Shown here: piece by piece, positions 12,062 to 22,700 of the stretch | How the letters are laid out: every line of letters starts with the position of its first letter | How positions within the stretch are numbered: position 1 is the first letter of the stretch | From: Zonotrichia leucophrys gambelii | Taxonomy: Eukaryota; Chordata; Aves; Passeriformes; Passerellidae | Direction of reading: 5' to 3' | DNA: 64,000 bases | NCBI RefSeq assembly: GCF_028769735.1 | Contig: NC_088170.1 | Location: 60,173,585 to 60,237,584 of the forward strand | Notes under the pieces: model-generated | The model's database searches: none | What the model saw: only the letters and a program-made list of their open reading frames with translations | Told to the model about the DNA's origin: nothing | Position numbers and translations under genes: made by a program

Positions 12062-13617
12062 GTAAGCTGAATTATTTTACTTGGTAAATGTCTGGTTAGT
12101 AGTGGTTTCTTTACAAATTCATTTTATCCCCAACCTTTTACTGTTTGATATATTTTAATATAAATTAGTGTAAATGTCCATCTCCAAACCAATTTTGTTG
12201 TTTTGTAATGTAAGAATCTGGAACTTTTGTTTTCATTTTTACTGTCTGGCCAAGTAAGGTACTGGTCCTTTTTGGAGCTTTAGTAGAAATTTGAGGTGAA
12301 AACTTCAGGAAAATGTGTACACACATGCAATTACTGATACATGCCATGAGACTGCAATTGATACCCCTGCTGTCACATGTGAGTAGATGGTTGTGACCTC
12401 TGGGGACAAAGGCTTTTCTCTCACCTCAAAGGTAACAACTCCAACATTAAATGAAATCTTTAGGCTTTGCTGTGGCATTGGGTGTAAGGACCAGCTGAAG
12501 AGTAGGGACAGCCTCTGCAGAACTTGAGTGTTGTGTGTCATAAGGAATTGTCATGGGAGTTCTTTTCAAAATGGGAACACAGAAAGGGAGTGTGTGAGAT
12601 GTGGGAGCAGGGGCAGGTGCCTCAGAAGGAGTATAGAGACATTGTCCAACCATGAAGGGATGCAGCTGAAGCCAAACACCACCTGGGGCTGAATTTGGCA
12701 AGGGATGTGAAGGGCAGCAGGGACTTCCACAGCATGTGGATAGTAGAAGAAAGACTAGGAAAATGGAAGGTATTGCTGAATGCTGCAAAGAGCCTGGGGA
12801 CAAAGGACACAGAAAAGGCTGAGATAGTGGCTTTCTTTGCCCTTGTCTTTTCTAGTGAGATTTACTTTCAGGAAATGCTCTGTGTCCGTGCTCTGTCACA
12901 GAGACAGTAAGAGCATCTGGAGCAGGGGCTACTTGCCTTCAGTGGAGGAAAATCAGATTAAGAAACTTCCTAGACATGCAGATTAGACAGACACAAGCCT
13001 GTGGGACCTACTGGGATGGGTCACATCCCACAAGGGCAGTGGGAACTGGCCAGTATCACTTCAAGGCCACTGTCTGTGAAAGGTTATGGCAATTGGCAAA
13101 AGTTCCTGAGGACTGGAGGAAAGCAAATGCAACCCCAATCATTTAGAAGGGTAAGAAGCAAAACCTGGGGAACTGCAGGCCAGTCAGTGTCACCTTCATC
13201 CTGGGAAGTTGCCATTTCAAGCACGAGCAGCACAGCAGATGGAGGGACAGGGTTCTTCTATCTGCTCATCCCTGGTGAGACACATCTGCAGTATCTGCCC
13301 AGTCCTGGGCTCACCGGGCTAAGGCAGACACGGCCATACTGGAGTATGTCTGGTGACCTGGGAGAACTGGGATTTACTCTTGAGAAAAATGCTCAGTGGG
13401 ATCATATCAATGTGTTTAGGCACTTCACAGAAAGTTGTAAAAAGAACTTATTTCAACAGTGCCAAGTGACATGGACACAAACTAAATTATAAAAAAAATC
13501 CATTTAAAATAAGGAAAAGTTTAATTTTTTTTGTAGTTGACCAGTCTTACTGGCTATGATGGGAATTATCTAATTCATGGAAATTTCTATATCACTGTTA
13601 CTGTTTTTCTTATGCAG
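12062..13617 (+). other. RSBN1L: RSBN1L intron containing a CR1 copy
   Basis: The intron runs from the donor gtaagc (12062) to the acceptor cttatgcag (ends 13617). Apart from a sense-oriented, internally deleted CR1 fragment (about 12605-13490) it holds nothing recognisable. The CR1 ends roughly 125 bp before the acceptor. Confidence 0.9.
12605..13490 (+). mobile_element. CR1 LINE fragment with internal deletion, same strand as RSBN1L
   Basis: Plus-strand translation shows decayed CR1 ORF2. The region between endonuclease and reverse transcriptase is seen as LARDVKGSRDF and LGTKDTEKAEIVAFFALVFS (about 12690-12860). An RT N-terminal block encoded by gttcctgaggactggaggaa (about 13105) follows, with the NYRPVSLTS-like text gcaggccagtcagtgtcacc (about 13175). 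Next come blocks that resemble the ORF2 C-terminus (HLQYLPSPGL about 13270; FTLEKNAQWDHINVF about 13375). The central RT catalytic region is missing, so an internal deletion has joined non-adjacent parts. Stops and frameshifts make it non-functional. Confidence 0.8.
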
Positions 13618-13785
13618 AACTACCAATGAAATCAAAAACTTGCAGTACCTACCTCGAACCAGTGAACCCCGTGAGATGCTCTTTGAGGACCGGACGCGAG
13701 CCCATGCGGATCACATAGGACAAGGCTTTGAGCGACAGACCACGGCTGCTGTGGGGGTGTTGAAGGCTGTGCACTGTGGGGAGTG
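13618..13785 (+). CDS. RSBN1L: RSBN1L coding exon with HxD motif
   Basis: This 168-nt exon joins the AG left by the previous exon (giving R) and ends with TG before the donor gtaggt (13786). It encodes TTNEIKNLQYLPRTSEPREM, then EDRTRAHADHIGQGFERQT and GVLKAVHCGEW. The H-A-D triplet (codons 13703-13711) fits the HxD iron-binding motif of JmjC dioxygenases and is the likely counterpart of the catalytic HxD of DPY-21/RSBN1 (family knowledge; the residue match is inferred). The exon is intact and conserved, so the domain appears functional. Confidence 0.95.
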
Positions 13786-16700
13786 GTAGGTGTAGATTCA
13801 CCTAGGTGACTGGAAAATGTTTGCCTGAATTGCCATTTGTAATTGGAAGGGAGTGTGGAATAGGTTAATGTAGGATTAAAGATCCAGTGAAGACTTTGTA
13901 GGTGCTGGCTGAGCATCAGGTGTTTATCTGCTCTCTTTAATTGCATGTGGCTTTGCTATGTGGTTGAAACCAGAAAGGTTCCTGGCAGTGACAGTTCAAT
14001 TGCTGTAATTGAGTTGCTGTCACTGAGGTCCTGTTAGATGTAAAAACACCTCTCACTTCATTTTGCTTCAAGTGGTGCATAGAGACTGAGCTGCTACTGC
14101 AGCAGAGGTGCACATGGAGAGACCTTCTGGTAGTTCTTTGTGTTGTCTGGAGATGAGCAGAATTCTTTTGCTTCTGTTTTACAAGTCATGGTTGTTACAA
14201 CCTTGATTTATTTATGTAAGCTCACCTAGGAAAAATCCTGTTGGAAGTTGGGTGATATTTTTGGTGTTTGTCCTTAGAATTGCTGTGTGAGATTCAGGAA
14301 ATGAAATGTGCCTCGTTTGAAGCTTGTTTACATGTGAACTAAAAAAAAGCCCATAACCATATGGGATTCCTGGTCCACATTGAAGAGGCATTTTTCAACA
14401 TCTTCAGACTATGAAGAATGACCTTAGTTTTGAAGAATGACCTTAGTTTTGCAGGTTACCTTTGCATATGTAAACACTGTAAATACCTTTTCTTTATGTC
14501 TGTCTAGAAATTAGAAAAGTGAATTCCCTGTGGATAAAATGATGTGAATTTGTGTTGCAGTGAATGAGTTCATTGACAGAAACAGAAAGTAGAATAATTG
14601 TCATTGGGGAAGAAGTGGATTGTTCAGATGATAATGTGTTTGTCTCTTGGGCTCTGAGGTTTTCAGTTTCCTTCCTCTTCAGTTGATGACAGTGGGAGCC
14701 TTCAGCTTCCTGCTTGCTCTGACTGTGCTGTGGTGAACTAAGACTGAGCAGCAGTAGCAGGGCAAGAGCTGAGCTAACTGTGTAGATCTGAGTGTTTTAA
14801 ATTCCACTTTGCACACTTGAGAGAGGGACTTGCAAAGGAAGTAAAGAAACCAAACAAAACCCCACTCCCTGAACTTGGATGTTTGTGGAGATTAAGAAGT
14901 TGAATTGACAGTAATTTAAGTGTCTGAGAACTTCCCATTCTCATCCTATTGCTTTATAGCATACATGAAAGTCCTTCAGTTTGAGGAATAAAAAAGAAGT
15001 ATCAGCATTTCATTTCAGTGTAAAGACTGAATATATATTTTAATTCAGAATAAAAAATTTGTAACTGATATATGGAGAGGAATAAAATATGCAACACAAG
15101 CAACACAATAAAAGTTATGTATTTCAGGCTTGATTTGGCCTAAATTGTAATTCCTGCTTTCCCTTTCCACTTTTATGTAATTTTGAAAAGCCACTTGAAC
15201 TTACATGAGGAGAACTAATCAGGGCTTATGAAAATGAAAGATCATGGATTAATGTAGCACATTGAAATTATTTCAGGTATTAGTTTTGCTGTAATTTGCA
15301 ATCTGTGGGTGGATTTATTTTAAAGGAAACAACATGAATGACAAGTTTTGAAAAATCTAGTATTGATTTTTGTTCAGTTGTTTCTTTTTTTAATCTGTTT
15401 GAGTAGTTGAACAAATCTGAAAAGTTGAAGAGATTCTGGGGTGATTAAGGCACCATGGCAGTAAAAATGCACCTTTCAGTGATGAGATAATGTACATAAA
15501 AATAATGCTTTCTGTGAGGAGAAAATGAAACAATTCCTCAGCTGCCTGAACTAAATCCATAAAAATGGATTGAGTGGGCAAAAAAAAGCTTTATAAGTTG
15601 CTGTAGATTTAAAGAAAGTAGGATTTATTTCCTAGTTGATAGGGATGAATGTTAATGCTAGGTGGGATAAATGTTGTCTTTAAGAACAGACAGGAACAGA
15701 ACTGTTGAAAGGCAAAAAGCAGGTTATGGTGTTACAGGACAGACATTGAAACTAAGCATTTTATTTTGGAGAAGAAAAAAATATTTGTCCTTTCCTAAGT
15801 GTGACAGGATCTTGATTTGAGGTATTTTTAATGTATTATGATCTTATTTGTACTGCTTTGACTATTTACAATTTACAGAACTCTGACTATTGCTAGCAAA
15901 CATTTTAAGGATTGAACTATAATCTGATAAATGCAGGTTTGATCATGCTGATTACTTAATGCCATTTTCATTGGTGATACCAAGTGAGCTTTAGAACTTA
16001 TGAAGTGCCAGTGAAATTTTAATTATGGAAATGTATAAAATTTTTACGTGGGAAATTTGGGTGGGTGTACCTGTTTTTACAGGGACAGCAAAAGGCACTT
16101 TTTGGTATTGTTGTTGGCAAAATGAAACCTGTGCTTCAGCAAGCAGCTTTCAGGTTTGTGTTCTAGAGACTGAAGTTGTGCTTCTCTGTATGATCATAGG
16201 AATTCTTTATATATTGCCAGTCTTTATGCATTAGGCCAGGAATATTAATGGTGAAACCTCTAGTTTTGAATCTGTTTGGAAAAGTCACAGCAAAAGGAAT
16301 CCAATCCTTTTGAAGAATGAGGTTAAGGTGAAAAAATACTGCCAAAATCAGTTCTAGCAGTTCTCTAGTAGAGGCTTAAATAGATTTTTCTGAAGTTATC
16401 TTATGGTTTGTTTTCATTTCATGTCTTTTTGGACATTAACTATGTCTGTGCTATAGTTCTGCTTGGGGGGAGATACATGATACCTAAAATAAAGGTTTTG
16501 CAAAATATCATCTCAAATTTGTGTTAAAGATAAAATCTGCAAATGCAGAATTTAAAATTATCTGATAGTATTTTTTTCTCAGTTGCTTGCAATAGGAATG
16601 TTGTGTTCTGTGGCAAAACTGCAGTACAGAGCTGGTGATCCCTCATCCTCTTGGACAGATCCATATGGACTGAGAGTAGGAATGACAATGCATAAACCAG

Positions 16701-18438
16701 AACAGACACTGCTGGGAGAACACATCAGTTTGGATTGAAGTTCTCTAAGTGTGCAAAATGATTTTAAGTCTTAACTTCATTTACTAATATTGGGGACTCC
16801 AAGTGCAAATTCATATTTTAAAAATAAATGCCTGCATTATAAAAGGTAGATGAATGTAGTTAATATTTTTAATACCACTGGTTAGAAATATTTCTCAAGC
16901 TTTTTGCTTTCAGTATTTAAATCAGGAGTATATGGATCAAAATAAAGAGACACATCTTAATCTTTAATAAGTAAAATATGTGGTCTGAAAATCTCCCTAG
17001 CATACTGTCAGTAGTTGATCTGGGATTTTTTTTTCTCCTGAAAATAGCCTCAGACTGGTTATTTTTTTGCTTTATTGAGGCCACGACCTAAATAAAATAA
17101 ACATGTCTCCTATGTTTAAAAAGCCTGAATGAACTGAGCATCATTGCCTGCTTCCGAGAACAGTAATAACAGGACACATATATACATATTTATATAAAAA
17201 TAGATGCTCTTCTTGCTTTTGAAAAAGGGCTCTTGAACATCTATTGGATTCTGAAATATTTCAGAAGATGTTTCAGCTCTGCTGCATCAGCTGCTCCCCA
17301 GGCTCCCTGTGTGTGACTTGTACCTCATGTCTGGAGGGTGGAGGCAGGTGAGGATGCACTGCAGGGAGGCAGCACCAGCCCTGCTGCAGGAGGGCAGCGC
17401 TGGCTTCTGGTCCCTGCTCCCGTGGGCAGGGCCTGGCTGTGCCCACTGAGGAGCTGCTGCCTTCCCTGCTGCATTCCTGTCAGCCCAGGGGGTACAGAGG
17501 GGGAAGGACAGAAATCCTCACCAGGTTCTCTCTGCCTGAGAAACTGTCCTTGCAAAACTGCTCCAAGGTGAGCTTTATCCTTTATAAATGTAATCTTCTA
17601 TAATCACGTTAAATTTAAAAAGTCTTTCTAAAATGCAAACATCCCTCTAAAGTGAGTATGTGGAACTTTTATTTTTTACATGTTTTCAGTGAGGAACAGA
17701 GTTTGGCCTTTAGATCAGGAATTTATAAGGATTGTAGATGCTTTTGCCTTTTGTGAGCTGATTGTAGTTGTTGTCTCCAGAGGAGCTATATTAATGGTGT
17801 GTATTTCTTTGGGAGAGATGCTTTGGAACTAGAGATGTTTCTCCTAACAGTTGGAATATGGAGACAAAGCCATATTCAGACTTTGCTCTTGTGTAGCTCT
17901 CTCTGGTGAGCATAATTAGGATGTATTTTTAAGGGATGTTTTGTGGAGGATGCCATTGGCTGATTACTGGCATTGTGGCAGCTTAATATAGGTTCAGCTT
18001 TTACTCCCAACTCTGGGCAAGGTGTTGGAGGCTGAGGTGCTGAGCAGGGGCTGCCACAGGGCTCCCAGTCAGACTGCTCTGATGGGTGCTGGTGCTGACA
18101 GAGTAAGCCCAGTCTATCTGGCACAGCTGTCCTTCATCATCTAGGCAACCAAGAGGCCAGTTAAAAATAGAAATGGAAAATAATGTGTTTTGTTGGCCTT
18201 TTATTGCTGCCTTTACTTCCACTTATAAAGAAATTTTAGTTAATTTGGTTAACCAGTTTAATGAGGTTGTGTTTTAGAATTAACTGTTCTGATCAACTTT
18301 TTTTTATTGTTGATTATGGTAGAGTTGTTGCATTTTCTTAAGTTAAAAATTTGCTTTATCCTTTCTTGCAGACTTTTTGTTATTTTCTGCAGCATGGTAG
18401 TTTCAGCCTCTGACTGTGCACTTGTTACTCTTCTGTAG
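13786..18438 (+). other. RSBN1L: RSBN1L intron, 4.65 kb
   Basis: AT-rich intron between the donor at 13786 and the acceptor ttctgtag (ends 18438). It contains a 19-bp perfect tandem duplication at 14412-14449, a weak hairpin at about 13987-14024, and a GC-richer patch at about 17290-17570 in which I recognise no gene or repeat. No further exon was seen. Confidence 0.85.
14412..14449. repeat. Two tandem 19-bp copies
   Basis: The unit tgaagaatgaccttagttt is present twice head to tail without mismatch, pointing to a recent slippage or duplication event. Confidence 0.9.
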
Positions 18439-18547
18439 GTGTGAGCAGCCTCGTATAACCAAAGATGTAATTTGTTTTCATGCTGAGGACTTCTTGGAGG
18501 TAGTTCAGCGAATGCAGTTAGATTTGCATGAGCCTCCACTCTCACAG
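18439..18547 (+). CDS. RSBN1L: RSBN1L coding exon
   Basis: This 109-nt exon completes the split W codon (TG|G) and encodes [18 protein letters not shown], then [18 protein letters not shown]. It ends in phase 0 at the donor gtaagc (18548). The stretch [13 protein letters not shown] is nearly invariant in RSBN1-family proteins. It lies between the HxD exon and the exon with the distal histidine, so these exons together build the JmjC-like core. Confidence 0.95.
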
Positions 18548-18643
18548 GTAAGCACACTGAAAACTGATGAGGTTCACCACACTGAGGTCAGTGGCCTCTG
18601 AGTGCTGTCAGAGTTTTCACCTTTGCCCACCTTTTCCCTGCAG
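18548..18643 (+). other. RSBN1L: Very short RSBN1L intron (96 bp)
   Basis: Runs from gtaagc to ccctgcag. Its length is a multiple of three, but retention would add an in-frame TGA at 18599-18601, so unspliced message would encode a truncated protein. An open frame starting inside this intron at 18602 is a by-product, not a separate gene. Confidence 0.9.
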
Positions 18644-19297
18644 TGTGTCCAGTGGGTGGATGATGCAAAGCTTAATCAGCTGCGAAGGGAAGGCATTCGC
18701 TATGCCAGAATCCAGTTATTCGATAATGACATTTATTTCATCCCGAGGAATGTCGTGCACCAGTTCAAAACAGTTTCAGCTGTGTGTAGTTTGGCTTGGC
18801 ACATCCGGCTCAAGCTCTATCATTCAGAGGAAGAACTCTCTCAAAACACAAATCCTGTTGAAGCAGGGACCTCTGCAGACCCCAAGTCTTCGGTTGTTGG
18901 ACTTCAGACTGACAGAGTGTGTACGGTGAGCAAAGATACCTCTGAAGACACCAAATTTCCAGATGCTCTGCAGACCAAGTACCTGCAGCAGGAGTTTGTG
19001 CCCGTAAAACATGAACCTCTTGCATCCCTCAGAGTAAAAGAAGAGCCCATGAATGTTGATGTTGCTGAAAAGACAGTGATGCCTAATGACGTCGGGGGAC
19101 AGAATGTTCAGCCTAGGCTGGGTCACGCTGAGTTGACATCACTAAAGTTGGAAATGGATTCTAAATTTGAAACCGGCAACAAGGACTTACAAGGCAAGTT
19201 GTGCTCTGGAGGTCACGTACATCCAGATGATACAAGACAGCCTAGCTCATCATATCCAAAATTGCATGGACAAAGAGAGGATGATTTTTTGTGCTAA
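18644..19297 (+). CDS. RSBN1L: RSBN1L terminal coding exon
   Basis: The last exon (217 codons plus TAA at 19295-19297) starts with [20 protein letters not shown] and continues with [20 protein letters not shown] and [12 protein letters not shown]. The His in NVVHQF (codon 18758-18760) sits in an 'iPrnv.Hqf' context, which suits the distal iron-binding His of a JmjC fold (inference). After about residue 65 of the exon the sequence becomes polar and of low conservation, probably a disordered tail. The tail contains three psi-K-x-E motifs (VKHE 19004, VKEE 19034, LKLE 19142), candidate SUMO sites. The visible C-terminal portion totals 403 residues. Confidence 0.96.
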   Translation, partial: CVQWVDDAKLNQLRREGIRYARIQLFDNDIYFIPRNVVHQFKTVSAVCSLAWHIRLKLYHSEEELSQNTNPVEAGTSADPKSSVVGLQTDRVCTVSKDTSEDTKFPDALQTKYLQQEFVPVKHEPLASLRVKEEPMNVDVAEKTVMPNDVGGQNVQPRLGHAELTSLKLEMDSKFETGNKDLQGKLCSGGHVHPDDTRQPSSSYPKLHGQREDDFLC

Positions 19298-19735
19298 ATT
19301 TGTATATATGGTTTTAAATTCCTTTTTAAACTTAATGATGTAATAATGTAAAGATCATAAATTGTGAGGCAAGTTTGTGACTTGTCTTCGCATCTGTTAC
19401 AGAAAATAGTTATGTAGCTTTGTAACATTCCTCAGTGCCTGTCCATAACTGTGAAGTATCAAAGCACTTAGGGCCAGATGCACTGTAAACACTGCAGGTT
19501 TAACATAAAGAAGTCTTTAAATAATTTTGAGTTGTAGGTTTTAGAGTAGAGCTGACATTTAACATATATATTTTTTGTAAGATGAGCCAGAATTCTTTTT
19601 GACAATTCCAGGCTTTTCCATAGAGCTTATTTATACCAATTTTTTCATTTTAAATGTGTCAGCACTGTAGTGTAAATATCTTTTTTAAGAATCTTTTTAG
19701 TGTGATTTATACTGAAATGTGAGCCGCTTAATAAA
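19298..19735 (+). other. RSBN1L: RSBN1L 3' UTR
   Basis: Sequence after the RSBN1L stop codon up to the AATAAA at 19730-19735. It is AT-rich and has no open frame. Cleavage is expected 10-30 nt after the signal, near 19750. A longer alternative 3' UTR cannot be excluded. Confidence 0.7.
19730..19735 (+). terminator. RSBN1L: RSBN1L polyadenylation signal AATAAA
   Basis: Canonical hexamer in gcttaataaaggttc about 430 bp after the stop codon, followed by a T-rich stretch (ggttttatttttggg) suitable as the downstream element. Confidence 0.75.
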
Positions 19736-19755
19736 GGTTCATAATAACAGATTGG

Positions 19756-22700
19756 TTTTATTTTTGGGTCTGCAAAAAATAATTCAGTTCAACTGCCTCT
19801 CTTAGTGGTTATGTTTCTACCTGCCACTAATGCATAGGATGCCCTTATGCCTTGAGGGTGAGGAGCTGTAGCAAACTGAGGTAGAGCTGAGGCATCTCTG
19901 TAAATGCAGATTAGTCAGAAGGCAGAATCAGCCCTCCCTTCACGCAGTTCCTTATTTCAGGCACTCCCCAAACTCCTGCTATCAGATACTCATGAGGAAC
20001 AGGGAGTCAGACTGGCTGTTTGGAGGGCACTTGGACACACAGTGGGCACCAGGAGTGCTGCCAGTGCCTGCCTGCATCTCTCGAGATGAGCAGGTGCAAG
20101 GGAGCAAACTCTCTCCTGGGCTTTGCCTCTTGGCCCAGCTCAGGGCACACTTCAGACAGTTCCACTTCCCATTAAAAAGAAACAAAACAAAAACCAACCA
20201 AAAAATCAACAAACCCACAAAACAAGCCAAAAAAGCAATCACTCCCTCAAATCTGTTATCTGACTGCAATTAAAAGAATATTTAAGTCATTACTTACCAA
20301 GCTAAAATTTCCTCAACTTTGGCAGTGACCTGTAATTCACAGAGACATACTGGATTTGAATTGTCCCTGTGCTGACAGTGCCAGGCAGTAAAGAGGCTGT
20401 GTTGCCAATATGTGTAGTGGGAAGGCTCCTCATGAGTCACAGTTTGGAAGCAAGAGGTGTTTCATTAAGAAAATAACAGCAGTGTCCAAGTTAACTGTTC
20501 TTTCCCTATCTATGGAACACTTGGATTCTTTTAGGTTGTGTTCTGAGGGAAAAGAATTTCAAGGCTAGCTAGCATCTGATCATTAACCTATTTATTCTGT
20601 GTATTGTACTGCTGTGTAGTTCCAACACAGCCAAATGATCTGTGTCTCTTGGGTAGCTGCACACAGCAGTGAACTGCCCTACAGCCTGTCCTTCAGCTCA
20701 ATATGTAAAATTTCACATCCAAGGCCTATTATTTCCAAAGCCCTCTGTATCTCTGATTTTTGTTAGGAATTTTCTGTATAACATTTTTGGAAGTTGTACA
20801 TCCTTAAGTACCCAGATTATAAACTTTGATGCAATTAGTGGTCACTTTGGCTTCATTTGTAGCAATAGAAAAATGTGATTTTCAGGCAATGTCCAGTTCA
20901 ACTACCTGAGGTCCTTCTGTTGTAAATGCTTTTTTCCTTATAGGTTGTTTAAAATTTAAAATACTACTGCATACTCACAGGTGGCACTAAAATCAGTTAT
21001 TTATTAGATAAGTGCCCTGATTGGTTTAATACAAAATATGTCTGTCAAGAAATTATTAATTAAATCAATATTTGAATTGCTAAAAGTTACTCCTACACAG
21101 CCATAAATATGTATTAGAGAAGCAATAGAAATGTGAGTCTCTTGGATGTGGCTAATACGTCCTTAAGTCTTACTACTGTGTTCTTTAATGCTGGCTAAGA
21201 GATTAATACCAGTTTTCCAGCCTCAGGGATCTTTCTTTCCCCTTTGCTGTGAGCAAATGATCCATGTGTGATGTGGTATTTTATTGCTCTAGCAGATTCT
21301 GATCTGAAAAAATTGATTTGTTCATGTAAGAATGTGGGCCTTCCTTATAGCAGGAATGGGGTCTCAGCTCCCTTTATTGTTTTCTGGATTTTCTGGAAAT
21401 AATGCTTCCACCTGTAATCTCTGGCCTCATGAACATCCAAGCACAGTTACTTGGCCATTCCTGTGCTCTGTGCTGCCCATGGGAGAGCAGCAGCACCAAG
21501 CACTCAGCTCTGCAGCTGGGATAGGTGAGGGCTCCAGCTTTAGCCAAACAGCCTTCCCAGATACTGCTTTTTAAAAGAAAACCCACACTAAACAAACTCC
21601 CAAAACTATTTAGTTGACTCAGAGTAACGAATCTTACCAGTGTGCTGGTCATGCACTGACCTTTCATTTGGGTTCATTCAAGTCATTTTTGGTGACCTGT
21701 CAGATTTTAGTGAAGTGTGGACACACATCCCCCAGGACAGCTGCCAGCTTTCTGCAGCACAGGCCTTGTTCACACAGAAATAATGAATCTTTGAAAATGA
21801 TGAGCAAACTTTGTTTCCTTTTGGAGACCTGCTCAGTGGTCTTGGCTGATATGGTCTTGAACTTCTGCTCAGCTATCTTAGTCCTGAGATTTTGCTTCTG
21901 AAGTGCCCACATATTCAACCCATTTTGTTCTTACCACTTTCAGAATTTTAAGAGATGTTTTAAAGTGGCAGCTTTTTTGCAGTTTTTAAATATTTTGGTT
22001 TTTTGAGACAGACTAGGTTCTCACTTCAGGCAGAATTCCTTGCAGACAGAATTTGAACCATATTGGGATTTTCAATGGCTACCAGACCTCCCTTTGCATT
22101 TACACATGTCTGCTGTCTGGCTGCATTAATGTTCAGTTACTTGCTTTTTAAAGAAAAGATTTAAAAGAAGTGTCCTCTCCCTGTGGTATGTTCATTTTAA
22201 TGAGGTTGTCCTTTGAGAGGGGAGCACTTTTTCTGAGAATGTCACCTCCCAAATTGTTCATTAATTTGACAAAGGCCTTGCTTCAGTCCTGTGCTGTAGC
22301 CTTTATTCCTGCTGCATACAACTTCATCTTCAGACTTTTGCTTCAGCAGTAAATCTTTCATGTGTTCTGCTGTACTGCAGTTAGTCCTTGCTTATTGCAT
22401 TTCCCCCTTCTCTGGATATATCACCCTTTCTTTTGGTGATATAGGAATCTCTGTAATTTTGGCTGAAATCTCCAGTGTTTTAGTTGTCTCTCTTGGCCCT
22501 TGTTCTTGTGCAGGTTGGAGAGAGCTGCCCGAGGCCATTGGTGCTGTTCCTATCTCCCTGCACGTGCAGTGGTGTTCCAGTTAAAAACATGATGTGCAGA
22601 AAATTAGATGTTTTCCTAGGTCCTGGTACATATTTTTTGGGTAGCAAAGAATTGCATTGTTACAGTTGCTAAAAAAGCTTTCAAGGGGGGTAGCTACCTT

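Noticed and set aside
13001..13492. 163-codon plus-strand frame
   Set aside because: Lies in the decayed CR1 copy; a chance frame over frameshifted ORF2.
18602..18643. Alternative ATG start for the last RSBN1L exon inside the short intron
   Set aside because: The exon is clearly spliced in from 18547 with matching phase. The ATG is an accident of the open frame.
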